This document shows positions 49,962 through 60,450 of a stretch of 64,000 bases of DNA, piece by piece (the first letter of the stretch is position 1; each line of letters begins with the position of its first letter). Source of the stretch: Puffinus mauretanicus (lineage: Eukaryota; Chordata; Aves; Procellariiformes; Procellariidae). The DNA lies in NCBI GenBank assembly GCA_023333565.1, contig JAJKFH010002594.1, positions 310,001 through 374,000 on the forward strand. Direction: 5' to 3'. Below the pieces are notes generated by a model, which saw only the letters and a program-made list of their open reading frames with translations, searched no databases and was not told the origin of the DNA. The position numbers were made by a program, and so were the translations under genes.

Positions 49962-50400
49962 TTACTGGTATAATTTCTCCCTCTTCATCTTTTTTTTATA
50001 GACCAGGAAGAAGAAACAAAATCCAGAGGACAGCATGTGGGAAGGTGAGACACGAAGAAATCAGGTGCATAACCTAGGGGAGAACAGATGCTGACAAGCT
50101 GGGCTGCTAGCCTTGTAAAAGAAGTGCAGGAATAAGGATAGGGAAAGCTTTACATTCCTCAGAAGTCTTAGATTGTTTGTAAGACTTGAGGCATGGTCTC
50201 CACTTAAAAGGTTTTGCTGGCATAACCGTATCATTTAGAAGTGTGAAAAAAAATTCCACCCACATCACTACACCCTACTGTAAATGTAGGTCAAGCAGCA
50301 AAATAGCCCATTCAGAGGCTGGGTTTACACTATACCAGTTAAATGATTTTGCCAATAAAAGCTGTCTTTCTGCTGTGGGTGTGTGGGAAGGAGATCGTAC

Positions 50401-50442
50401 CTTTTACAAATCTTTTCACGTCTAGGTAAACTCTGTAGAAAA
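50401..50442 (-). CDS. ADGRG6: Probable ADGRG6 mini-exon: basic SEA loop (furin-loop position)
   Basis: A 42-nt candidate exon, phase 2 in and out: gatgcttccag|T TTT CTA ... AAA AG|gtacga. It reads S-F-L-Q-S-L-P-R-R-E-K-I-C-K and joins NI before it to SFGVLALLVYN after it. Human has a 21-residue segment here (starting S-F-H-L and containing KVKRS, the furin site). The matching phases on both sides, the shared SF start and the basic character support it. The weak pyrimidine tract and non-ideal donor do not. It is symmetric, so the frame also holds without it. I scanned 41973-51452 by eye and found no better candidate. Confidence 0.55.
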
Positions 50443-51452
50443 CTGGAAGCATCAGTAACTACTTCCTGATGGTAAATTGGGAATACTGGGCTATCTCTGA
50501 AATTAAAAAGCCCAGCTGTTATCATGGCAGTTCTCAAGAGTCAGCAGTTAAAGTCCTTTCCTACAGGACTTTTGCCTACACCGCAAACAGATACATCCCA
50601 TACCCACTTGTTGCCCTTCCTCACAAGACTAATTACGTTTTGGTTTCCTCTTCTTAATTTGGTCCTAAGATTCACTCCCTCCCCATATATCCTTCAGAAA
50701 TCAGTCTGCTGCTTTCAAAGAAATCCCCTGAGGCCCAATTTTCAGGGGGCGTGACCCATCTAACTTTCTTTGGCTGCCTTTGAGGCCGTCCCAACTCCAG
50801 TGCCTCCGAGCCCAGCAGAAGTCAGGAAATGAGAGCATATGGTAAATAGTTTAACTCACACTAGTTTGGCTTTCAATTCTAGCATGATTTTTCAGTGTTT
50901 TGCATCAAGTAAGACGTCTGTTAACTCAAAAGGCTCTGGTTCAAGAGAATAAATGCAGTGACAGTGGATAGATACCAGTGTACCAAAGCTTGTTGCTAAA
51001 GAAAGCTGGGTGTGCCATACCATGTATGTATGATACGTCTATTCAGTTTTGTGACAGATGAAACCTGAGCTCTGAAAAAATGATCTGTTAAGGTTTAAAG
51101 CTCAGTAGGTTTAAACCAAAACAAACACAATAACCAGTGTTAGGTTTCTGAGCACATCCAGAGCGCTCAGCTCGCCAGTCATATATTTACAGACTGGCAG
51201 CATATGCCCAATAATAGACAATGAATCCAATAATAGAAAATAAAGCCTGTTGTAAAGCCACGTGTAATAGCAGCCATTGCCTCTATCAAGAACATGTCTT
51301 TAAAAATTTTACCTTTTAATACTTCTTTTTTCTCTTACTCCCTCTTTTATGGAGCCAGGGTGGATGCTATAAAAGAAATAAACATTAATCAGGGTGGGCT
51401 AATTCTCAAAAGGAATGAGAATTCCCCAGGAGCATCTTCCCCCTTCATTTAC
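50443..51452 (-). other. ADGRG6: ADGRG6 intron within SEA
   Basis: 1.0 kb between the NYTVYVVNI exon and the 42-nt mini-exon; nothing identified. Confidence 0.6.
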
Positions 51453-51505
51453 CTGATATTGACCACATACACAGTGTAATTCCAGTTCTGGAAAGTACGG
51501 TTTAG
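51453..51505 (-). CDS. ADGRG6: ADGRG6 exon: SEA domain, LNRTFQNWNYTVYVVNI
   Basis: A 53-nt exon (phase 0 in, phase 2 out). The acceptor is ctgttttccag and the donor ATCAG|gtaaat. The translation is nearly the same as human LNSTFQNWNYTVYVVNI and keeps two sequons (NRT, NYT). This is the SEA helix-to-strand segment that leads into the loop carrying the proteolysis site in mammals. Confidence 0.94.
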
Positions 51506-52879
51506 CTGGAAAACAGGAAGACGTTGATCACATGAATGATGAGATGTTAATGGGGCTCTTTGTTGCTTAAGACAGTTAGAATTTCACCCTTCTCCCCCTT
51601 GAGAAATCCCCTTCCGTTTTTCAAAGCAAGGAGAACACTCTCCCATTTCAGTGAGGTGATTGTTATATTAGATGTACAACTGGTAGTAAGAGATGTGGGC
51701 TTTTTTACTGACAGAAGGAAATCTCTATAAGGTCATGACACAGTGTATAGGCGAGTGCACAGGATGCTGAACTTTTCCTTTTCTCACTCTCTTCCTCATC
51801 TTAAATTCTCAGAAACACTTTGATTAGAAAAGATTTACTGACCAAACTACAGGGTCAATTTTCACCTGAAAGTCTACAACCTTATGACGATCTTTTTTTC
51901 AGACCTTTGTACTATTTATTCTGAATGGGCAATGGCTGCTCAGTTTTTCCCCCTGGGAGACACTTTTGAATACTCTGCTAGGGCCAAGTGACACCCTTCT
52001 AGATTCTTTGGCTCAGGCACCTACGTACTTCGCCTGGCTACTGCTGCTAGGAGAACAACCTTGGCAGGTGTGGATGGCTGCATTTCTAGTTTGTAGATGA
52101 CTATAGGTGGTTTGCCTTCCTTAGCTTCTGAAAACTGAAAGCCTCCAGGTTTATTAAAAGAAAAATAAAGATTACCGTATATTTATGACATCATATTTTC
52201 ATGAAAGTAGTTGGTATAAAGACTACTTACAGATTGTGTGAGTGCCACTATGTGAACTGTCAAAAAGGACAGAGAATATCTGTATTCAGACAAGGAGAAA
52301 CTTTCAGAGGCAGGAACTTCAAGAGGGCTCAGGAAGGAGCTTCTGTCTGCTAAAATGGGCTGAGAAACCACGGGCTACTAGAAAACCCCACAACTGACCT
52401 ATGGCAGAAGACTTCTGAAGTAGAGAATATTGGGGTAAATTGGAAAAGTGTATTGCCTCACACAAACGAACACTGCCTGTTTTTTCATTACTTCTATCAC
52501 AATATAACTTCAAAACCACATTAGTATTTGGGGAGAAAAATTTCGCTCTATATAGTGATGTTGGAACTTAGATACCTACCTCTTTCAGTGGAGAGTTCTG
52601 ATTTCTCCATACTTTCCAAAATCTCAACTAGTATCTACATTTCTTAAGAAGCTGGCTGGTATAGTGGAGACATTTCAAAATTTTATCTATAGTGCCTAAT
52701 AGCCCCAGCTAGACCTGAATTCATTACTGTGCAAATCAATAATAGAAAGATCTTCAGAGAACACATATTAGTTTAAGAATTTATTTGGCATTCTCTCTTT
52801 TTTTTTTCCTTTTCAGATTGATAACATCAACGGGGCAGATTTGTATATGTAATCACACAGGAAAGAAAACTTAACTTAC
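51506..52879 (-). other. ADGRG6: ADGRG6 intron within SEA
   Basis: 1.4 kb; nothing identified. Confidence 0.8.
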
Positions 52880-52965
52880 CCATTCTGCAACCACATCATG
52901 TACTTTCGACACCGAGTCAGAGTTGGAACTAAAGACAGTTATAGATATCCTGTAGAATAGCCCAC
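52880..52965 (-). CDS. ADGRG6: ADGRG6 exon: SEA domain, first part
   Basis: An 86-nt exon (phase 1 in, phase 0 out) reading GGLFYRISITVFSSNSDSVS then KVHDVVAEW. The acceptor is tggacag and the donor GAATGG|gtaagt. It corresponds to the first strand and helix of the SEA domain (human IIYRISVVIQN... KVAEWL). The FYRIS and VAEW signatures are conserved; the middle of the segment is quite different from human. It is the exon onto which either the linker exon (N-N-G junction) or the giant cassette (N-Y-S junction) would be spliced. Confidence 0.92.
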
Positions 52966-55638
52966 CTGTCCATTAAAAACAGCATTATAATGTTAGAAAC
53001 TGAGCAAATTTACCTTTTTAATAATGAGACTTTAGTTTCATGATGAATATAAATATCGGACTGAACCCCAGATACAAGCACACCTCAAGCTCTTGTTGGC
53101 ATTATACAAGTTTGGACTGAACAAGTCCTGCAGGCTTGGGCCCATTCTCGCTAGTCCTGTCGAACTAGACAAGAATTTCCTTCCCCTCCATACTTTTAGA
53201 GACCCTTGAAATGTGACGTGGAAACTCACAAACAATGTACATATAAACAGGATTTTGCATATGCCTTTAATGTGGTGTGTAAAAGCAAGATCATGAAAGT
53301 GTCATGAATTTAAAAAATAATTATAATTACTGAAGTCTGTAACATGGATGAATTCTGCTCTCAGTCAGATGGTTATAATCCAGAATTCAGCCACTGCAGA
53401 TTAGACTTAAAACTTTGTGAGAGCAGATAAGGCTCATCAATTGAAAGTAATAAGATAACTGAGGACAAAATTAGGTGGGAGAAGGAATATCCAGCTCTTG
53501 GTTTCACAGCACAGTCTTTGCTCTCAGGCCTGGCGATGGCCAGATAGTAGAAGAACTCACATGGGCTTTACAAAACTAGCAGCTGAACAAACCATCTTTC
53601 AGTCACAAAATGTGTAATACTTGGCTTGGAGCAATTTTATATTCAGTAAAATCGTTTTGAAATGGCACCGGGTAAATACAAATTCTCTTTAAGCTCATCA
53701 GTTGGTGGGCAGCATTGTAAGATTTCACATCTAATAAATAATATCAAATCATCTCATAGTTATGCTCTGTGTTAAAAGTCTATACTTTCCACAAGTCAAA
53801 TTTTTTTCATTAAGCTACTAAAAATTCTGTATGCTCTGGTTGAATAAAATTTCCCAGGATGTGGGGGAGGTTTAAGAGCTTCTAGATCAATTCACTTGCA
53901 GGTATGCACACATGTGGGATTGCTTGGTTCAGGGATGTTACCAAACGAAGTTGTGGGTCTCGATCACAGATACATGTATTTATATAAATCTTATGTAAAT
54001 CTTAGAGACACTGCATAGGACGGAACAGGACATGACAACAATTGTACAGGAATCCCTTTCTGTCTCTTCATTGTAAAGGAACTGCTCTATCTTTCTGAGT
54101 CTAAATAAAAGACCTTTTAGTCTAGTTATGTACATGTGGAGCAAATTTTGTCATTTTACGACTTCATAGATAATCATTTCACAAGAGCTTGAAATAAAAG
54201 TATCTGGAAAAAAATTTGAAGTCAGTATTTTCTGATTTAATTGTGCATATTGGTTACTATCCTATTCATGAGCTGGCTTGAGTATTGTTCGTTCTTCTCA
54301 TGATGGAATTGATCATACGATCACTGAGATTAGTATGAAAATTCCTCTGCGATAAAATACTAAAGAATCAATTTCTTGCAGGAAGATGGTTTACCAGTCA
54401 CCTTTGGTAAGCTGTGATTAAATTTTAGATATGAGTAGAATGAACTTGTTTGGTTTTTGATTTATTGTCTTTTTTCCTTCCCTTAACTCAGCAGACACAC
54501 AAATTTGGTGTGCAGTTTAATCTGAAAACATTATTTTAGTTTGTTATAATTACTGTGATAGTTTCAAATAAAAAAGAGAAAAAATAAGTCTTTGAAAGTA
54601 GAAAATTGGACTTTGGGCAAGTTGAAAACACTTGCAAGACTTGAATCTCCTTTATATGTATATATCTCTGTATATACATATATTCAATTTTATATGTATA
54701 ATGTACCTTTTATACAGATACACACATACAGAAAGTGTGCATTATATATATTCTTACTCATTCATATATAATCATATATATAATTATAACCTTATTTATA
54801 TAATTATGTATATGGACAAAATCACCTTAATATAAGAATATGCAAAGTATTTTAAAAATCAAACATAGTAACTACAAACTAGTCAACAGCTTCAAGACCT
54901 CCATCAGATAGTGACCCAAAGCATGTTTGAATGAGGCAAAAAAAGAACAAAGAACTAATCTACATTTTTAAACACTCTCAGGAGACTGCAATGGCAGATA
55001 GTGAAAACTGAAAATGATTTCTCACTCTCCAAATTAAACAGTGGAAATCCCACCTCAAAATGCTGAATAAAAAAAAAATATTTTTATGGGCAGAAAATTA
55101 ATGAAAAGTAGCCAAAGATAATTTGAAAAAAGAGGAAAAAAGAACCTGGAAAAACAATTCTCCCCACACCCACTACCAACTACAAAAATATCATGATCAA
55201 TGAAAAACCAGCACTGTTTTTTTTTAATTCTGTTAGGCAAATTATCCAAAAGTTTCTTTTGGAAAATCTTTGCTTTTTGAAAGTTAAATCCTAAAAAATA
55301 TATGAATACTGTAAGTGAAAAACATTCATACAATCTCAAACAATAAAATGGCATAAAAATATATAGAATACATGGCAACCCAATATATTATTCTCACAGT
55401 CTCATGAGAGCTGTCTTAGAGAAGTACATGAGAAATTAGAAATCACGTTAATGACATTTACTATCACTAAGATGTTACAAATTCCCTTCTACATAAAATT
55501 TCTATTCTAAAATCTTTTCATATGCTAAATGGATCTATATCTAAAGGATGAAAGTCAGCTACTTCTATGTTCAGTCTACCAACTGAATATCTAATAGAGA
55601 AGATGATCTGGGTTTTTTCTACATCTAGCTTGACATAC
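52966..55638 (-). other. ADGRG6: Intron between the giant cassette and the first SEA exon
   Basis: 2.7 kb. A TA-rich low-complexity stretch occupies 54650-54835. The open frame of the cassette meets TAG at 55627-55625, four codons past the donor. No strong polyadenylation signal sits just after it. Confidence 0.75.
54650..54835. repeat. TA-rich low-complexity region
   Basis: Interrupted runs of tatata/tatgta over about 190 nt. Confidence 0.8.
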
Positions 55639-58600
55639 TGTAGTTGACCTCAGGTTGACATAGGCAGCCCAGCTCAGTGAAGGAATAACATAAACACGAT
55701 AAAAAGACTTCAGGAGAGCTAGTAAGTTGATTCAGTGGTGGGTAAGGGGTGGTATTTTGGCTTGTCCCAGATGATAAATTGGCCGAGGAATGAACATGTG
55801 CCGAAATTGATGACTGATGGTACATTACAGAAGAAAGTGGTATTTGGGACTGCATGAAAGAGTGATGGATTGCTGCTCCAGGTGTTGTCAGAGTGCCGTT
55901 CAAGATGGTCTCTTTGTGCTGAATAATAACTCCACTATATGAAGATGGTAAAGGTATCACATCATTCATTATTTCAGTTCTTGACGATTCCAGAATAGAA
56001 GAGAGATTTGCAAAACGTCCATTATCAGCATTTTCAAAATCCAAGGTGTGAGTACTAACAATATTCAGAGAAGGCATTCCTTCTCTGTGCTTGCTAAAGG
56101 ATCCATGCACCTCTCCTTCCGAATCCCATTCGGAAAGCCTCAACATGTTTGTTGATGTCAGAACAGCAGAATTCCTTATGTCTTCATTATCACCAATGAT
56201 TTCTTCTTTTACTGCCCATAGAGAATATCTCAGATTGTCCCCTTGATTTTCAACGGAGTTTTGTCCTAAAACAATTAGATGACGTCTTGGTGTTACTGTT
56301 GGCAAGCTTAACTCTGCTACATCCCAGTGAGGAATCAGGGTTGGAGAAATTGTATCAAGATGGTTCTGAAGACCTTGTGGGAGTGGATATGTTGAGTAGC
56401 TGTTAGGAGGTACACTGACACTGAATTTTGAGTCTGAACGAAGAAGGTACCCTAATTCCAAAGACAATGTCAGTGGAAGGAAGTCAGAACTCATTGAACT
56501 GATGTTTTTTAAAAAAACACCTGCATCTATTTGAACTTTACTTCTTGCTTTATCAATAGTATTTGTTATAGCATCATTCGCTGAAAGACTTTGAGACTGC
56601 GGTGATCCATGTGTTTTTGTACTGTTTACCAAACTCTTAACTGGTGTATTGATCAAGAAAGAAGCTTGGCTATCCCTTGAACATGAAGGCTGGCTTCCTG
56701 AATGTGTTAGAAGGACAGAAACAAGCTGCTGCCTATTGTTTAGGAAGGTCATGTTGGTTTGATCACTTACTATGTCAGTTCCAATTTGCATATGCAAACT
56801 ATCAAATATCATTAGTTTTTCTGTGGAGTTTTCAAGTACCTTATCAAAGGCACTTACCTGTACCTGTACAGAGGGTTGACTCAAAGGTGCTTCCAGGGAA
56901 GGAAAAGGAAAATCAAAATAAAATTCACTGTTGGAAGACACGGTTAGGTTTGCAAAGTTCATTGTTGACTGCAACTGTGATATTGTCCTGCCATTACTTT
57001 TTGAAATTCTCTTTGAAAGGCCTGGAATAAATGAACTAAAGATTTGTGTTTCCAAAGCTGATGCATGACTAGAGAAGTTCATTTCTTCAGCCTTGGGACC
57101 CAACAATCTAATGGCAGATGCTTGTTCAGAGATACTGTCAGACTTAGCAGGTGAACTAATGGATGGCAATCTCTCTGTTGGGGAAGAAAGCAGTTTATTA
57201 AATGAGAGCCACCAATTTTCTGATGGCTCCCCAGAAAACACTTGAGATACTTCTTTCAAATGATAGGAAACGGTCCAGAAACTTGCTGTTAAAGAAGGGG
57301 CAATATCTACATATTTTGTTGGAAAATCCAAGTAACCTGAGTCCCAGGAGCTGCCAACTCTATTAGAGTTCTCTGGCTCTAATATGGAAAAAGCTGATTC
57401 TTCATTTTGATTACTATCATGAAATGCATCTAAATTGTTCTCCAGTACTCCATTTCTGAGGGTCTCACTTGGCTTTTGAAAATATACTGAATGTTTTAAA
57501 TAATGAGACCAGTAATTGCTACTAGATATAAATATGCTGTCACTTTCCAAATATATGTCAGTCAACGACTGTTGATAAACAGGCAGGGTCATTACAACAT
57601 GCTTAAATGCTGAGCTTGTCCAGCCTGTTCCTACCAGAAGTGCTGAAAATGTTAGTAGTTCTCCACTATGTCCTAGGACTGAATTTGTCACTTGGATGTC
57701 AGGCATAAATTTTGTGTATGTTTTTTTCACGTTTTGAAAAAAAGTTGTTGGGTTTGCACGTGGAGTCTCCACAGAGGTTAAATTTGTAATGCCTCCTGAA
57801 TGATGTTCCTTAATGTGCGCAGATTTTCCAAACTGAAATTCACTGTTTGCTGCTAATGTAGAAAAATATTTCCTATCAGCATCGCCTTCTACCATTTCCA
57901 GGTAAAAATTTTCAGGTGTGAAGTCTAGCAAATCTAGCCTACTCTTTTGGAATGATGATTTCTCCTCTGCAGGTGACATAGATAAGCTAGAAAGAGAATG
58001 ATGTCTGTCTTCTTGAATGTCAGAGGTGATATGATGATGAAATACAGTCTCACTCCAACTCTCAGGCTCCAAGACATCCCTTATATGCATGACATTGGTT
58101 GTGCCGCTGCTGGAGGACAAAATCCACATGGCTTCTTTTTTGTGTTCGTACGCAGTGCTGCTGCTGCTGACGGGCGAGCGGAACGCTGACTCAGAGTCTG
58201 AACGATCTAGCCCATCTGCCAAAGATCGTTCTGCGTTAGGACTTCTGTTTTGAAGAAGAGGAACGGCTGCATTCACAGAAGGCTCTGTAACAGCACCTGC
58301 TGCATCAGAAGTGCCACGAAACAAACTTCTAGAATCATTCAAAGTATTTTCATTTGGTAACCGATTCATTACAGTATTGTCTAGGTCGATTTTTTCTGTA
58401 AAGGCAGCCAAGGTATCATTGCCGGTCTCCTCAGCAGCAGCTGATGTGGACACAGTTGGAAGAAGCAAGCTGTACGTGTTTTTTCTCTCTGGGTTCTCAT
58501 CTGCTGAGTTTTTACTGAAACGGAGAGGTCTTTGTTTCACTGGCCAAATAATTGGGGTTGAGATAATTCCTATGCTTTTGACCCCTTCTATCTTAGACTC

Positions 58601-58662
58601 TTGCTGCCTCTGGGGTCGTGAATGGGAGGATTCAGGTGAACTTCTCTTCATTCTGAAGATAA
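55639..58662 (-). CDS. ADGRG6: Candidate giant ADGRG6 cassette exon, 1008 codons, Ser-rich extracellular stalk
   Basis: A 3024-nt stretch without a stop lies between the linker exon and the first SEA exon. The acceptor ttcctgctacag is followed by TTATC, so the incoming G gives GTT (Val); the donor is AACTACA|gtatgt, so the outgoing A joins GT of the SEA exon to give AGT (Ser). Both borders are phase 1, matching both neighbours, and the exon adds exactly 1008 residues. The product is Ser-rich, with about 15 N-glycosylation sequons, no membrane segment, no signal peptide and no internal repeats that I can see. It has one mid-exon cysteine and four near the end (CLCYSFTELGCLC). This suggests a flexible glycosylated stalk between pentraxin and SEA, comparable with the long Ser/Thr-rich part of ADGRG4. 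A separate gene is less likely: there is no signal peptide and the splice phases fit. The donor has A instead of G at its last exon base. Transcription is unproven from sequence alone. Confidence 0.82.
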
Positions 58663-60119
58663 CTGTAGCAGGAAGTCTGAATTCCTGCAGGTCTGTGTGT
58701 AGTAAGCCACATAGTTAATGGATTAAAGAAAATATATGCAACTTAACTGTCTGTTCTTGGCTGTCTGCTCGTGGTCTAAAAATCAACTTACCAAGAGTGG
58801 AAAATGATGCTAGTTAGCTGAGTGAAAGTTTAATTTGCTTCTACTGTAAATGAATTTGGCTTATTTTTCTTAGTCTTTCTACTTTCTCTTGGGAGTTTCA
58901 AAGCCAAAGAAAGGACTAATTGTCCAATTTTTATTCATGCTAACATTAATAAGGCATTCAGTTCCTTGTGTAGTTACAAAAATCAGAGCTAACTGCTCAG
59001 GCTGAACATAGAGTGAGTGGCTCCACCAAAAGAAAAAAGCACAATTTGGAAGAAATTTTCAATATTTTCTTCTTACTTCTACAGCTTAGTAAATCCAAAC
59101 AGGTTGAATTCAGATAAATTCTTTCACATTTTCTACTGTACTGCCTGATAGCAAAGGTACAAGAAATGATCTGCCAAGAGAAAAAATACTCCAAGAATTT
59201 TAAATCCTGCAGTAACAACTGATGCATTTGGAAAAAACAAACAAAGAAGCCCCCCCTGCTCCCCAGATTCTAATTTACTTCTGTGGAGCACACTGAAAAA
59301 CAAATCTTTACAAAAAATATCTTTAAGCCTTAGATAAAAATTGCAGAAATCCATCTCTGTGTTGTTAATAATGTTTAACAACTATCTTTAATGAATAAAT
59401 ATTTTAGCAGTGCCTCACAAAATGATGCTCAGTCTCTAGGAGACAGTGATATCATAGAATTTGAGAAAACCTCAAAAGAAATCCCCGCTTTTTTCCTGTG
59501 CTAATAATAGGATCATTTACTACCTTATTTTTTCCCTTAATCTTTCTAAATGAAAAGTAAATGATATCTGATACTGTCAACATTTTCCCTAGTAAAGTCT
59601 GATCCAGCTCTTCTTGAAGTCAGTGGAAAGATTCCTGTTGACTCAGTGGAAGTGGCTTTGCTCCATAGGAACGATTCCACTTGGCTCCTGCGCCCAACTA
59701 GTGAGGAACAGACAATCCCAGCATACTACCACCCTGGCTGCACAGGCAGGAGCTACGTAATGCCTCATAATCTGCAACCTTAACACATTTCAATAGCGTG
59801 GCTCTTTTTGGACCCTTTTTAAAAATCCATCTCCCTTCCCTCGTTCTTTGCATGGATAAATACAATGGGTGACACAAAGTGAGTCCCTTTTGTACAAAAG
59901 CCAGGAAACATGGTACAAATAAACACCAAGTTTGGTTCTGTTCTCATTTGCACCATTCTTACATGGTCCAGTGAAGTTACTCCCGATTTATTTCAGTGTA
60001 AATGAGATCAGAACTGAGACATGACCCTTGACATTATGATACTATGAAAACACACCTTAAAAGACAATAAATTTGCTCTAGACACAGTACAAGGAAAAAT
60101 GTAACACAGGATTTCTTAC
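58663..60119 (-). other. ADGRG6: Intron between the linker exon and the giant cassette
   Basis: 1.46 kb. It contains relics of old interspersed repeats (about 59597-59650 and 59935-60020). No other exon seen. Confidence 0.75.
59935..60020. repeat. Old interspersed repeat relic (gttctgatctcatttacac type)
   Basis: Text ggttctgttctcatttgcac, tccagtgaagttactcccga, tttcagtgtaaatgagatca and gaactgag. The two ends are rough inverted copies (gttctg-tctcatttacac ... gtaaatgagatcagaac). This matches a repeat theme I associate with turtle, crocodilian and bird DNA; the family is not assigned. A related piece (cttgaagtcagtggaaagat) is at 59617. Confidence 0.45.
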
Positions 60120-60203
60120 CATTGTTTGGCTTATCGTTTCTATTAGTATCGGGCATGTTAGTGGTGACAGTGGGTGGTGTAGGAGTAGTAGCATTTACAG
60201 TAG
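60120..60203 (-). CDS. ADGRG6: ADGRG6 exon: 28-residue Thr/Pro linker, known splice-switch position
   Basis: An 84-nt symmetric exon (phase 1/1) reading ATVNATTPTPPTVTTNMP followed by DTNRNDKPNN. The donor is AATG|gtaagaa. It matches the human linker ATVNSPSTTPPTVTTNMPVT. Human ADGRG6 isoforms differ by 28 residues at this point, and in zebrafish an insert of similar length in the pentraxin-SEA linker changes receptor conformation and signalling, so this is very likely the orthologous alternative exon. It has one sequon (NAT) and many Thr residues for O-glycosylation. The next downstream open exon is the giant cassette at 55639-58662, with the same phase. Confidence 0.93.
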
Positions 60204-60379
60204 CTGGTAATAAAGATGAGAAAGAGGTGAACTTGAATGAAATATGAATGTTAATAAGGTAAGACATAATGGGAACAACGCATGACAATGTAAAATGAAA
60301 CCATCTACACACAATGCCATAAATGTTAAATAAATACATTATTTTTTCTGCACAAAGTGATGAATGGATATGAACTGAG

Positions 60380-60450
60380 GTCCCAATCCTGCAATCTTCA
60401 CTTTCACTGACTTCAGTGGGAGTTTTGCCAGTGTAAGGTTTGCAAGATCA
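60380..60450. repeat. Old interspersed repeat relic (gacttcagtgggagttttgcc type)
   Basis: The order tcccaatcctgcaatcttca, tgacttcagtgggagttttg, ccagtgtaagg is a commonly seen decayed sauropsid repeat theme. Family not assigned. Confidence 0.4.

Larger units (their letters stand above)
41973..50400 (-). other. ADGRG6: Longest ADGRG6 intron, inside the SEA domain
   Basis: 8.4 kb. It contains repeat relics (about 42440-42480 and 45376-45440), a purine tract (49909-49961), a 10-bp inverted repeat (46622-46643) and a plus-strand stop-poor stretch at about 49007-49453. I scanned it by eye for a longer furin-loop exon and found none that keeps phase 2 at both ends. Confidence 0.7.

Noticed and set aside
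55625..58651. The 1008-codon ATG-to-stop frame as an independent intronless gene
   Set aside because: The first ATG lies 11 nt inside the cassette, there is no signal peptide although the product looks extracellular, no promoter is evident, and both ends have splice sites in the phase of the flanking ADGRG6 exons.
58311..58718. A 135-codon plus-strand open frame (and 56677-57030)
   Set aside because: Both are antisense shadows of the giant cassette with no features of their own.
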